Shown one piece after another: positions 17,376 through 26,202 of a DNA stretch of 64,000 nt. The stretch is from CBDFHC01 sp965247585. Its GTDB lineage: Bacteria > Chloroflexota > Dehalococcoidia > Lucifugimonadales > GCA-2712585. The notes below the pieces were generated by a model. That model was not told the origin of the DNA. It worked only from the letters and a program-made list of their open reading frames with translations, and searched no databases. The first letter of the stretch is position 1. Each line of letters begins with the position of its first letter. The stretch is taken from assembly GCA_965247585.1 (NCBI GenBank), contig CBDFHC010000003.1:603202-667201 (forward strand), in the 5' to 3' direction. A program made the position numbers and the translations under genes.

Positions 17376-17471
17376 ATTGGAACCCTCTTTAATAACTATT
17401 TAAATCGCCCCCTCTCCGACTCTCCTTCTGCCAGGGGGAGAGGAGTCTCGGCAAGGTGCCGAACCAAACTA

Positions 17472-17628
17472 TCAAATGCTTCCCATCCTGAGCACGGTTT
17501 GAACTTCCACCCTGTATGCCAACCAAGCCAGCCAAGGGGCGCTGATCCCTATGAGCACCGCCAGCGTCAAATAGGGGGCCAGAACAGTCAGCCATCCGGA
17601 CTCAAGCACCATTGGCGGGGTGTAGACC
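17472..17628 (-). pseudogene. FtsX/MacB-like permease, C-terminal fragment cut by IS3
   Basis: The last 51 or so codons of an ABC permease: TVYTPPMVLESGWLTVLAPY, then LTLAVLIGISAPWLAWLAYR and a short tail ending MGSI. One full transmembrane segment and the typical polar tail of an FtsX-like permease are visible. Upstream on the minus strand the sequence is interrupted by the IS3 end at 17631. Beyond the other end of the IS there is dispersed repeat sequence rather than permease, so the 5' part is lost and not merely displaced. The two ATPases downstream therefore have no intact local permease. Confidence 0.78.
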
Positions 17629-17730
17629 GTCAGCGATAATGGGACACGTGAGAGGGGTAGAAAACCCGAGAGTCTGAGAGTGGTGAGAGCTCCTGAAGTG
17701 AGGGTAGAGTACCTCATGAAAGGAGCAGCG

Positions 17731-18138
17731 ATGTCCCAGTCAGACGCCAGCAAGGCCGAGGCCGCCGATCAACGGTCGGAGCAGACTAGGTCCTTCGTTC
17801 GACGAGTTAGAGCGGCTACCCGGCGCAAATACACCCCGGAAGAGAAGATCCGTATCGTGCTGGAGGGCTTCCGCCGCGAGGTCACCGTGAACGACCTGTG
17901 CCGGCGGGAGGGTATCAAGCCCCACTCCTACTACTCGTGGACCAAGGAGTTCATGGAGGCGGGCAGGGAGCGGCTGTCCCGTGACACGGTGCGCGATGCC
18001 ACCCGGCAGGAGATCCAGGATCTCAAGCGGGAGAACGGCGAGCTCAAGCAGCTGGTAGCCGAGCTATCCCTCGAGGTCTACCGTCTGAAAAAAACGGCCA
18101 TACCAATGCCCCAGAACGGCGTCGGTACCAGCGGATGA
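17731..18138 (+). CDS. IS3-family transposase OrfA
   Basis: A helix-turn-helix protein of about 135 residues. The core RKYTPEEKIRIVLEGFRREV, then NDLCRREGIKPHSYYSWTKE, is the OrfA DNA-binding domain, followed by a leucine-zipper-like coiled coil (EIQDLKRENGELKQLVAELS). The start is ATG 17731 because aaaggagc precedes it. Its last codons overlap orfB by ATGA. The A7 run inside RLKKT is placed so that a -1 shift enters the orfB frame, which is open from there (KNGHTNAPERRRYQRMSAVE). Confidence 0.88.
   Translation: MSQSDASKAEAADQRSEQTRSFVRRVRAATRRKYTPEEKIRIVLEGFRREVTVNDLCRREGIKPHSYYSWTKEFMEAGRERLSRDTVRDATRQEIQDLKRENGELKQLVAELSLEVYRLKKTAIPMPQNGVGTSG
18088..18094 (+). other. Probable programmed -1 frameshift site (A7) of IS3
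   Basis: Seven consecutive A in the orfA frame CTG AAA AAA ACG, 41 bases before the orfB ATG. A -1 slip here continues through open orfB frame without a stop, which is how IS3-family elements make OrfAB. A stimulatory structure was not established. Confidence 0.6.
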
Positions 18139-19124
18139 GCGCCGTTGAGAAGGCGACGGTCCTGGCCAGTGTAGCCGCATCACCGCTGGCCAAGCGTCGG
18201 GTGCTCAGAGACCTGGGTGTTCCCAAGAGCACCTACTATCGGTGGTTGATGCGACAACAACATCAACAAGGTCTCGAGGACCGACCTGGAGCCAGCGCTC
18301 CACCGTGGAACCGCCTTAGACCTCAGGAGGAACGGTCGATCCTGGAAGCGGCCAGGGAGATGCCGGAGCTAAGTAGCCGCCAGTTGGCAGCGTGGACCAC
18401 GGACAACCTGGGCTTCGCTGTATCCGAGTCCACTGTGTATCGCATCCTGCGCAGGGAGGGTCTGGTGAAGTCACCCGAGATGCAGCTCAAGGCCTCTCAA
18501 GAGTACCACCGCAAGACCACTGGCCCTCACCAGATGTGGGCTACCGATGCCTCCTACTTCAAGGTCATCGGATGGGGCTACTACTACCTGGTCACTGTGA
18601 TGGACGACTATTCCCGCTTCATACTCTCCTGGAAGCTGCAGCGGGACATGACTACCGACTCTCTCATCGAGGTGGTCCAGGAGGCTGTAGACAAGACTGG
18701 CATGACCGAGGTCCCGGTGGCCGACCGGACCAGCTTGCTCTCGGACAACGGCTCAGGATATGTGTCCCGTGGCTTCAGAGACTACCTGCGCCTGGTGGGA
18801 ATCAAGCACATCCGGGCTGCACCCTTCCACCCTCAGACCAACGGCAAGCTGGAGCGCTATCACCAGACTATCAAGAGAGACGTCAAGCAGGTCCCCTACG
18901 AGATGGCTTCCGATCTGGAGGCTGCCCTTGCCGCCTTCGTGGCCTACTACAACTACAGGCGCTATCACAAGGCGCTGGGCAATGTGACACCTGCAGATGT
19001 GCTCCACGGGAGGCGGGAACGGATACTGCAGCGCAGGAAGGAGGTGCAGGCTCACACAATCGAACGGCGAAGGCGCTACAACAAGACCCTCAGGGAGCTC
19101 ACCAAGCCCTCTCCCGATCTCTAA
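18135..19124 (+). CDS. IS3-family transposase OrfB (DDE integrase core)
   Basis: A 329-residue IS3 OrfB with an N-terminal HTH_21 region (YYRWLMRQQ.., ..SSRQLAAWTTDNLGFAVSES) and an rve integrase core. The catalytic triad is complete: D138 in WATDASYF, D204 in LLSDNGSGYV and E240 in NGKLERYHQTIKRD, with the D-E spacing of 35 residues typical of IS3. The C-terminal RRRRYNKTLREL matches the remnant at 3-107. It starts at ATG 18135, overlapping orfA, and is probably expressed mostly as a frameshift fusion. Confidence 0.92.
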   Translation: MSAVEKATVLASVAASPLAKRRVLRDLGVPKSTYYRWLMRQQHQQGLEDRPGASAPPWNRLRPQEERSILEAAREMPELSSRQLAAWTTDNLGFAVSESTVYRILRREGLVKSPEMQLKASQEYHRKTTGPHQMWATDASYFKVIGWGYYYLVTVMDDYSRFILSWKLQRDMTTDSLIEVVQEAVDKTGMTEVPVADRTSLLSDNGSGYVSRGFRDYLRLVGIKHIRAAPFHPQTNGKLERYHQTIKRDVKQVPYEMASDLEAALAAFVAYYNYRRYHKALGNVTPADVLHGRRERILQRRKEVQAHTIERRRRYNKTLRELTKPSPDL

Positions 19125-19172
19125 TCTCTCGGGTCTCAAAGTGTCCCACTTTCGCTGGTTGCCAACACTCAG

Positions 19173-19575
19173 AATCGATCATGTTGGCGTGCAGTACCAG
19201 GGCGGATGAAAAGAGAGGATTGGAATCCGACGCGGGCGCCGCGGTAGGACTTGCTCTCCCCCCGCACCCAGATTCTTCGATCCTCACGGGCGGACTCAGA
19301 TGCCATGGTGGGGGGTGGAATGCGGTATGGGCTCGTCCTTCGAGAGCGTCAGGGCTTGTGAACCAATCAATCTGGGACGGTGATAGTGGGCGCGACGGTT
19401 GGACACGTAGAGAGGGTAGCGAATCACAGCTTGGTGGTGCCCACCCACGACCACCCAGTGAGGTTTAATTTCTGAGGGACACACTCAGACTCCCGGCAGG
19501 AGGGCTGTGCCCCTCTGCACTCCTCCTAGTTGGGCGCAGATAGAGTAGGGACGGTGCTATTTTCGTAGGAATGAC
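19173..19575. repeat. Composite repeat cluster: module C, A, B
   Basis: From the IS3 right end to the next terminator this region is repeat sequence. Module C is at 19173-19354 (atgttggcgtgcag, ttcgatcctcacgggcgg, tgcggtatgggctcgtcctt). Module A is at 19421-19499 (tctgagggacacactcagac, then tcccggcag). Module B is at 19500-19575 (ggctgtgcccctctgcactc, then agatagagtagggacggtgc). Closely similar copies in other orders occur at 36158-36460 and 51339-51925. Sequence between 19575 and 19752 holds no gene I can support. Confidence 0.85.
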
Positions 19576-19752
19576 ATGAGTCATTTTGACGCTCGACATG
19601 TGATATACAGCGACGATGTGAAGTGCGGAAGAAGTGAAAACGCACATCTTTTTAGGGGAGCAAGTTTCTCTGTTGCCGCCAGTACCACCGGGAATGTATT
19701 CAGATGGGTTGCCACTGCCCCCGTCTCCGCCAAGAACCCAGCCTCGTTCCTG

Positions 19753-19782
19753 AAGCCTCCCGAGCCGCATCGGGAGGCTTTT
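19753..19782 (+). terminator. Rho-independent hairpin terminator
   Basis: A perfect 11-bp stem, aagcctcccga / tcgggaggctt, with a 6-base loop is followed by a TTTT run. The stem and upstream flank (ctccgccaagaac..ctcgtt.ctgaagcctcccgag) are homologous to the terminator region at about 15675-15733. It now lies between repeats and the MFS gene with no obvious upstream gene to terminate. Confidence 0.75.
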
Positions 19783-19846
19783 CTAATGGGATGACTGGCG
19801 TGTAGAGGAGTTGAACTGACCACGATGCTCTGACAAACTTGCCTCG

Positions 19847-21301
19847 ATGTCATCAGCGCCAGAGCCTCCCCGGGGTTATACGAAGAACAGATGGCTCAGC
19901 CTGATTGCGGCGTCCTTCGGCATGTTCCTGGTGTCGTTGGACATCACCGTAAACGTAGCCCTTCCCAACATTACCAGCAGCTTCGGCACAGACATTCAGA
20001 CTGTGCAGTGGATTATTATTTTCTACGTTGGCAGCACTACAGGGCTACAGCTTAGCCTTGGCAGCGCCGTCGACAGATACGGTCTGAAGCGACTCTACAT
20101 CATCGGGATGGCTACCTACACGCTGGCGGTGCTGCTCATTGGCGTGGCGCCGCTGCTCTCGATAGTCTTCGGGTTGCGAGTGGTGCAGGCGGTGGGTAAC
20201 GGGCTAATCCTGGCCTCCGGCCCGGCGCTGGTAACGAGTATCTTCTCACCAGGCGAAAGGGGCAAAGGGCTTGGCCTGATGTCCGGCATTGTGCTCCTGG
20301 GAACGATAACGGGGGCGCTGGGTGGCGGCGTACTGGTTGACACCTTGGGATGGCGAGCTATCTTTTTGGCCCGCGTCCCGTTAGGAATCATAGCCATAGT
20401 GCTGGCACTCATGGCGCTCAAGGAACAAAGGAGAAATGAATCGTCCCGGAGCTTCGACTTTCGTGGCGGACTTACATTATTCATAGGGCTAGCCGCGCTT
20501 ATTTTGTTCCTGACCCTGGGAGGGAGAATTGGATGGGCTGTGCCCCAGGTCCTACTGCTGGCGGTGCTATCTGTAGGATTCCTGATAGGGTTCGTCTTTG
20601 TGGAAAAGGCTGCCTATCGTCCCATCCTGGACCTGGCCTTGTTGAGGCAGAGGGTTCTGGGGCCAGTAATGGCAGCATCTTACCTGATGTTCATGGCGAC
20701 ATTTGTGAACTGGTTTATCCTGCCGTTCTATCTATCCGACACACTGGGAGTCGACGCTAAAGTCCTGGGATTCTTGCTGATGCTGATGGCGGCACTAGGC
20801 GCCGTAGCCGCGCCCATAGGAGGCTGGCTATCAGACCGGGCGCCACCTGCCTACCTGACAACGCTAGCCCTTGTGATAGCAACGGTTGCCTTGTTCTGGT
20901 TCAGCCGGCTGGACGCAAGCTCATCCGTGGCTGACGTAGCGGTGAGAATGGCTGTGATAGGCATAGGGATAGGACTGTTCCAGGCTGCCAATGCCACGCT
21001 GATCATGGGTGCTGTTCCCGGCGATAGGCTGGGGACCGGCGGGGCCATACTATCCCTATCTCGAAGCATGGGAAATGTCTCTAGCGTGGCCATAATGAGC
21101 GCCGTGTTCGCCAGCCGGCTGAGCGTACACACGGCAAACCTGGCGCAGGGTAATGGAGAGCAAGCCTTTGTTTCAGCGTTCCAGGATACGTATGTAATAG
21201 CTGGGATTGTGGCGGCAGCGGCTATAGTGGTGTCCTTGAGCTACTGGCCTATGGTCTCAAGGGGCGTGGCCAAACCACGCCATCAGGCAGGTGGCAGCTA
21301 G
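19847..21301 (+). CDS. MFS drug/proton antiporter, DHA2 (14-TMS) type
   Basis: A 484-residue major facilitator transporter. Length and about 14 hydrophobic segments fit the DHA2 multidrug subfamily. Motifs are typical: LDITVNVALPNI in TM1, where the Asp of DHA2 antiporters sits; a motif A-like loop AVDRYGLKRLY; and motif C GIVLLGTITGALGGGVLVD after R116-like FGLRVVQAVGNG. It would export hydrophobic compounds with proton exchange at the cytoplasmic membrane. The last 25 codons and the downstream flank are duplicated at 12750-12930. No divergent TetR or MarR regulator is next to it. Confidence 0.88.
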   Translation: MSSAPEPPRGYTKNRWLSLIAASFGMFLVSLDITVNVALPNITSSFGTDIQTVQWIIIFYVGSTTGLQLSLGSAVDRYGLKRLYIIGMATYTLAVLLIGVAPLLSIVFGLRVVQAVGNGLILASGPALVTSIFSPGERGKGLGLMSGIVLLGTITGALGGGVLVDTLGWRAIFLARVPLGIIAIVLALMALKEQRRNESSRSFDFRGGLTLFIGLAALILFLTLGGRIGWAVPQVLLLAVLSVGFLIGFVFVEKAAYRPILDLALLRQRVLGPVMAASYLMFMATFVNWFILPFYLSDTLGVDAKVLGFLLMLMAALGAVAAPIGGWLSDRAPPAYLTTLALVIATVALFWFSRLDASSSVADVAVRMAVIGIGIGLFQAANATLIMGAVPGDRLGTGGAILSLSRSMGNVSSVAIMSAVFASRLSVHTANLAQGNGEQAFVSAFQDTYVIAGIVAAAAIVVSLSYWPMVSRGVAKPRHQAGGS

Positions 21302-21400
21302 GCAGCCAGCAACACTGACGCTCCGTGTTCACGGTGTAGTTCAACCCTGGCGCCCGGCTCCATTGGAAACAGGAATTGGCCGCCGCTGGAGCTTGTGAAT
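21226..21400 (+). repeat. MFS 3' end and downstream flank (copy 2, source copy)
   Basis: This is the end of the intact MFS gene plus about 100 bases downstream, the partner of 12750-12930. Here it continues in frame with the complete transporter, so this copy is the likely source. Confidence 0.8.
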
Positions 21401-21431
21401 AAAACAAGTTTTACACACGGACTCGGAACCG

Positions 21432-21628
21432 GCCATGTTGGCAACCAGCACTATGGAAGGTGAAAGACCAGGATTGGAAACCGAAGCGGGCGCCGCCGTA
21501 GGACTTGCTCTCCCCCCACACCTAGATTCCTCGATCCTCACAGGCGGACTTATAATGACATGGTGGGGGGCGGAATGCGGTATGGGCTCGTCCTTCTAGA
21601 GCCTCAGGATGAGCGGATTGGAGGCGTG
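21432..21628. repeat. Module C repeat within the MFS-helicase intergenic region
   Basis: A full module C copy (catgttggc..ccag, ggattggaa..gaagcgggcgc, cctcacaggcggact, gcggtatgggctcgtccttc, ctcaggatgagcgg). It begins soon after the duplicated MFS flank. The remaining 270 bases before the helicase gene contain no feature I can support. Confidence 0.8.
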
Positions 21629-21895
21629 GGAGGCTAATCTCATAGGAATGACGCGTCTTATGCAGACGGTGTACATATACTCAATGTCCTGGAATTCAGG
21701 GTGTGCGGCACCGGAGGAATTTCAGAATACGGAACACCGTTAGCGGGCTCCCAGTGCATGCTTGGAAGCCGTAGCACCTGCTATACTGTAGGGAGTAAAT
21801 GCCAGTTGGCATCATCGCGAGACTAGATTGACCGTGACCATGGGGCTGAGAGTGCAGCTTGGCTCGGTAAAGCAGTCAAGGAGTAAGCCCTCTCA

Positions 21896-23302
21896 GTGAG
21901 TTTTCAACCGTTCGACCTTCACCCTCAAGTCTTGGCCGGAATCAATTCGGTAGGCTTCACCAAGCCCACTCCCATCCAGCAACAAGCGATCCCGGCAGCG
22001 ATGGAAGGCCGGGACATCCTGGGACTGGCGCAAACCGGCACCGGCAAGACCGCCGCCTTCGCGCTACCCATCCTCCATCGTCTGAGCAGTTCACCTGCGA
22101 AACAGGGGGTCCGGTTCCTGGTGGTTGCGCCGACGCGGGAGCTGGCCGAGCAAATAAACCAGACCTTCGTTGAGCTGGGGAAGTACCTCCGAGTAAGAAG
22201 CATCACAATCTACGGCGGCGTGAGCAAGGGCCCGCAACTGGCGGGACTGAGGCGTGGCGCCCAGGTGGTGGTGGCGTGCCCCGGACGGCTGCTGGATCAC
22301 CTGGAGCAAGGAGACATCGACCTGTCTGGCGTTGAGGTGTTGGTCTTGGACGAAGCCGACACGATGTGCGACATGGGGTTCCTGCCCGACGTACGCCGCA
22401 TCTTAAAGCACGTGCCGGCCAAGCGGCAGACCCTTTTCTTCTCGGCCACCATGCCCGACGAGATCCGCACTTTGGCGGTGAAGATCTTGAAGGAGCCGGT
22501 GTTGGTCCAGATTGGGGCTAACGCCCCGGCGAAGACGGTCTCCCACGCCCTATACCCGGTGCCGGACAGCCTGAAAAAGAATCTGCTGGTGGCGCTGTTG
22601 GACCAGACCGCAACGGGCCAGGTGTTGGTGTTCACCCGCACGAAGCACCGAGCCCGTATCCTGGCTTTTGATCTGGCCAAACAGTCGTACAAGGTGGCGG
22701 CGCTGCAGGGAAACATGTCTCAGAACGCCCGCCAACAGGCGATGAACGGCTTCCGTGATGGCAAGTTCAACATCCTGGTGGCCACCGACATCGCCGCCCA
22801 TGGCATCGATGTCCCCGAGGTCTCGCATGTAATCAACTTTGATTTCCCCCAGACGTCGGACACCTACACGCACCGTATCGGCCGCACCGGCAGGGCGGAG
22901 CAGACCGGGGAGGCGTTCACGCTAGCCGGAGTCGGGGATGGTCCGATGATCCGCGAGGTGGAGAGGGACCTGGGGGCAAAGATTGAGCGGCGGCGTGTGC
23001 CCGGCTTCAATTACGGAAATTTCGTCCCGGAGGAACAGTTCACAGAAGAAGGTCCCAGGCCCAGCAGCAGACCCCGCCGGAGCACGGACGGTGGCGGGCC
23101 GAGGGAAGGCCAGAACAAGCATCGTGGAAATGGCACTTCGCAGCCCGGACGACGCAGCGCAAATAGAACCCCTCAGACGAATTCATCAAACGGACGAACC
23201 GGGGGCCGAAGGCGGGTCACCTCGACTTCCGACTCGCGGACGGGCCGGGAATCCGGGCCACGGGGCCGCTCCGCCAACGTTCCTCATCCACGGGGGGGTT
23301 GA
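21896..23302 (+). CDS. DEAD-box ATP-dependent RNA helicase
   Basis: A 468-residue DEAD-box helicase of the RhlE/CsdA group with all core motifs: Q motif (FTKPTPIQQQAIP), Walker A AQTGTGKT (K51), PTRELAEQ, TPGR-equivalent ACPGR, DEAD at 152-155, SAT at 183-185, ARGIDVP-equivalent AAHGIDVP and HRIGRTGRAEQTG. After the helicase core (about residue 365) there is a basic, Ser/Arg/Gly-rich disordered tail (..RPSSRPRRSTDGGG.., ..TGGRRRVTS..) of about 90 residues, likely an RNA-binding extension. It probably acts in RNA remodelling, ribosome assembly or cold adaptation. The start is GTG 21896, with aaggag about 14 bases upstream. Confidence 0.93.
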   Translation: MSFQPFDLHPQVLAGINSVGFTKPTPIQQQAIPAAMEGRDILGLAQTGTGKTAAFALPILHRLSSSPAKQGVRFLVVAPTRELAEQINQTFVELGKYLRVRSITIYGGVSKGPQLAGLRRGAQVVVACPGRLLDHLEQGDIDLSGVEVLVLDEADTMCDMGFLPDVRRILKHVPAKRQTLFFSATMPDEIRTLAVKILKEPVLVQIGANAPAKTVSHALYPVPDSLKKNLLVALLDQTATGQVLVFTRTKHRARILAFDLAKQSYKVAALQGNMSQNARQQAMNGFRDGKFNILVATDIAAHGIDVPEVSHVINFDFPQTSDTYTHRIGRTGRAEQTGEAFTLAGVGDGPMIREVERDLGAKIERRRVPGFNYGNFVPEEQFTEEGPRPSSRPRRSTDGGGPREGQNKHRGNGTSQPGRRSANRTPQTNSSNGRTGGRRRVTSTSDSRTGRESGPRGRSANVPHPRGG

Positions 23303-23525
23303 ATAATAGACCCGTTCATCCCGCTACAGATTTCATTCGCGAGGTCCGAGTGGTGGGGAGGGCAAGGGTTGGCCCTGGCGTGATGGCGACGGAGACAGGG
23401 AGATCACGCAGGCGCTATTCCATGTGGACTGTATGCCAGTGTCTCTTAGAACGGAATGAAATCTCGTCACGACAAATCCGCCACTTATCAAGTGGTTGGA
23501 GATTGAGCTAACCGCACAGTTCAAA

Positions 23526-25577
23526 ATGCTAAATGCCACCAACATCAGCAAGGCCTTTGGAGAACGGGTTCTGTTCAGTGGTCTCACGTTCAACGTGGCG
23601 GACAGAAACCGCATTGCACTGATAGGCGCCAACGGTTCCGGCAAGACCACGCTCATGGACATCCTTGGCGGCGATATTCCTCCGGACAGCGGGAGCGTTT
23701 CCAGGCATCGCAACGTCAATGTAGGCTACCTCAAACAGGAGGCCGTTCAGATTTCTGGCAAAACCCTGCTCCAAGAGGTGCTGGAGGCATCTTCAGAGGT
23801 GACCGCGCTGAGGAACAGGATAGCCGCCACCCATGAGTCCCTCTCATCTGAGATAGACCCCGACAACCAGGGTGAGCTGATACGACAACTGGGCCAGCTT
23901 GACATTGCGCTGGCGGAGGCCGGCGGGGGCGACAGGGACCACGAAGCCAAAGCGATCCTCTCAGGACTAGGCTTTAAGCAGACGGATTTCTTTCGACCCC
24001 TGGGCGAGTTCAGCGGCGGCTGGATTATGCGCGCCGCACTGGGCAAGTTGCTTTTCAGGAATCCGGAAGTGTTGCTGCTGGACGAGCCAACTAATCACCT
24101 GGACCTTGACGCAAACCTGTGGTTCGAGAAGTACCTGGCATCGTTCCGCGGCGCGGTAGTGGTCACCTCTCACGACCGGGCTTTCATGAACCAGGTGGCA
24201 ACCACGGTGCTGGCGATTGAGCCAGGCGAGGTGGTGCTTTTCAAGGGCAACTATGACGAATACCTGATCGCTCGGGAGCGCTCCCTACAGGCGAAGCAGG
24301 CGGCGGCGGCCAGACAGGACCGCGAAGTCGAGAGGCAGATGCGCTTTGTAGAGCAATTCCGCTACAAGGCCACGAAAGCCAGGCAGGTCCAGAGCCGGTT
24401 GAAGCAGCTTGAGAAGGTAAAGAAAATTGAGCTGCCCAGGGTGAGCAAGAGGGTCCGCTTTTCGTTCCCGGAGCCGTCGCGTAGCGGCGCCGAGGCGATC
24501 TGTCTTACCAACGTGAGCAAGTCCTATGGCGATCACGCCGTCTACCGGGGTTTGAATCTGGTCTTGACGCGCGGTGACCGAGTTGCCCTGGTTGGACCCA
24601 ACGGCGCGGGTAAGACCACTATGCTGAAGATCCTGGCGGGTGTCCTTCCATTTGAGGAGGGTGAGCGGAAGACCGGTCACAATGTGATAACGGCCTACTA
24701 CGCGCAGCATGTGCTGGACCTTTTGAACCCCAGCAACACGGTCTTAGAGGAGCTTCAGCAGGCTGCGCCGGAGGCATCAGGCCAGAACCTGCGAAACACC
24801 CTGGGCGGCTTCCTGTTCAGTGGCGATGATGTTCGCAAGCCCATATCCGTGTTGTCTGGTGGAGAAAAGGCGCGAGTGGCGCTGGCCAAGCTGCTGGTCC
24901 AACGAAGCAACCTGCTGCTGATGGATGAGCCAACCAACCACCTGGACATAGCTTCCAGGGAGATTCTGACGGACGCTCTCAACGACTATCGTGGAACCAT
25001 TTGCCTGATAACCCACGATCGCACGCTCATTCGACAGTTTGCGAATAAGATCGTTGAGATAGATGGCGGCCAACCGGTGTTTTTCCCAGGCGACTACGAT
25101 AGCTACCTGCACCGGAAACAGGCAGCAACAGCGCAAGGCAGCGCCGGCGTAGCTGCCAACGGAGCAGGCCACGATGCCGCGGAGCAAGGCGCGAACGGCG
25201 ACCGCCCAATCAAAAGACGGTCCGGACGACCGAGGAGCGCCGAAGAGGAGCTGGGCAGGGCCCTAAGCAAAGAGGCCCGAAGGCTGGCTAAGCGGATAGA
25301 AGAAATCAATGCCACGCTGGCGGCCCACGAGGCCCGGATTGGGCAGTTGGAGACGCTGTTCTCCAACCCGGACCAGTTTAAGGACGCGGCCCAGTTGGCG
25401 ACGTCCGCAGAGCAGTACCGGGTGCTCAAGCTGGATGCACAATCGCTGTGGGGGGAGTGGGAGGGGTTGTCTTTGGAAGCGGAGAGGACCGACAGCCAGC
25501 TTAGGGAGCTGGAGGCCAACCAGGAGGCTGCGACGGCGGGTGGAACGTCAGCAGCATTACCGCCGCGGCAACTGTGA
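23526..25577 (+). CDS. ABC-F family ATPase (Uup/EttA-like)
   Basis: A 683-residue soluble protein with two ABC domains and no membrane segments. Domain 1 has GANGSGKTT, a degenerate signature FSGGWIMRAALGKLL and Walker B LLLLDEPTNHLDL. Domain 2 has GPNGAGKTT, LSGGEKARVALAKLL and LLLMDEPTNHLDI. A linker with conserved basic helices (..YKATKARQVQSRLKQLEKV) and a C-terminal coiled-coil domain of about 90 residues (SAEEELGRALSKEARRLAKR) mark the Uup-like branch. ABC-F proteins act at the ribosomal E site or in resistance. The start is set at ATG 23526 because the domain begins MLNATNISKAFG; an upstream TTG at 23496 is possible. Confidence 0.92.
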   Translation: MLNATNISKAFGERVLFSGLTFNVADRNRIALIGANGSGKTTLMDILGGDIPPDSGSVSRHRNVNVGYLKQEAVQISGKTLLQEVLEASSEVTALRNRIAATHESLSSEIDPDNQGELIRQLGQLDIALAEAGGGDRDHEAKAILSGLGFKQTDFFRPLGEFSGGWIMRAALGKLLFRNPEVLLLDEPTNHLDLDANLWFEKYLASFRGAVVVTSHDRAFMNQVATTVLAIEPGEVVLFKGNYDEYLIARERSLQAKQAAAARQDREVERQMRFVEQFRYKATKARQVQSRLKQLEKVKKIELPRVSKRVRFSFPEPSRSGAEAICLTNVSKSYGDHAVYRGLNLVLTRGDRVALVGPNGAGKTTMLKILAGVLPFEEGERKTGHNVITAYYAQHVLDLLNPSNTVLEELQQAAPEASGQNLRNTLGGFLFSGDDVRKPISVLSGGEKARVALAKLLVQRSNLLLMDEPTNHLDIASREILTDALNDYRGTICLITHDRTLIRQFANKIVEIDGGQPVFFPGDYDSYLHRKQAATAQGSAGVAANGAGHDAAEQGANGDRPIKRRSGRPRSAEEELGRALSKEARRLAKRIEEINATLAAHEARIGQLETLFSNPDQFKDAAQLATSAEQYRVLKLDAQSLWGEWEGLSLEAERTDSQLRELEANQEAATAGGTSAALPPRQL

Positions 25578-25588
25578 TTTTCGCTTAG

Positions 25589-26080
25589 CTAAGCTGCCAG
25601 CCTCCGGCTTTCACGCCCTCGAATGGAGGTCAAGACTTCGTCAACGTGCATGCGGCCGATGGGTCCCGAGGCATACAACGAGGCGAATAGCGTCCCTCCC
25701 CGGAGGACAAGGAATTCCATGGGCTGGGGGTAGTGGCCGTGCTGGTCATCGGCCCACCATGAGTCGAATCCCGTTAGCTGCGTTTCCTCCAGACCATAGG
25801 CGATGGGAAACGTGATCCCATTCTCCTGAGCCATGGCTTGAGTAGACTCGCGGTCGTCAACGGTGGCGGCGACCACGGTGGCGCCGAGGTCTTGTAGCTG
25901 GGTCAATTGGGCCTGATAGCTGGCTAACTGCCGCAGGCAATAGGGTCACCAATTGCCCCGATAGAAAAGAAGGGCCAGGTACCGGCCCGTCATACCGGCA
26001 GGGAGGTCAAGGGTGTGGCCGTCGATCAAGTTCAAAGAGAGATTGGGTATCTTGTCACCCTGGATGAGTTTCTGGGCCAT
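25589..26080 (-). CDS. Peroxiredoxin-like redoxin, candidate selenoprotein (in-frame UGA)
   Basis: A 163-residue AhpC/TSA-type thioredoxin-fold protein if a UGA at 25948-25946 is read through. The uninterrupted frame gives MAQKLIQGDKIPNLSLNLID, then LALLFYRGNW[UGA]PYCLRQLASYQ, then GATVVAATVDDRESTQAMAQ and PMEFLVLRGG. The UGA (residue 45) stands exactly where this family has the first Cys of the WCPYC active-site motif, so it would be Sec-x-x-Cys. The next frame segment is intact to the normal C-terminus. Seven bases after the UGA a possible stem-loop begins (gcctg pairing with caggc, an inner ggc/gcc, and an aguua loop), a weak bacterial SECIS candidate. The start ATG 26080 has ggagag six bases upstream. 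The alternative is a simple nonsense mutation. Confidence 0.65.
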
Positions 26081-26202
26081 GGTGCTCTCCATCTCGAATT
26101 GATCCAGTCCCCGGCTAACGTGAACAGGTATCTGTTGGGTGGCGGTGGCGGCTAAGGTGTGAGCCGCTTCTACGCGGACGGGCCGGTAATTCGCCAGGTA
26201 GC

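Larger units (their letters stand above)
17631..19157 (+). mobile_element. Complete IS3-family insertion sequence
   Basis: An element of about 1.53 kb bounded by imperfect inverted ends: left cagcgataatgggacac (17631-17647) and right, as reverse complement, cagcgaaagtgggacac, matching at 15 of 17. It encodes overlapping orfA and orfB with a run of seven A at 18088-18094 where -1 frameshifting would produce the OrfAB fusion. The DDE triad is intact, so it looks functional. Its left end truncates an ABC permease and its right end abuts a module C repeat. I could not find a matching target duplication, which fits insertion followed by flanking deletion. The exact outer boundaries may extend a few bases. 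Confidence 0.88.

Noticed and set aside
1..19157. Two IS3 copies as a composite transposon carrying the genes between them
   Set aside because: Both are in the same orientation but clearly diverged in sequence, and the left copy is incomplete in view, so joint transposition is not supported.
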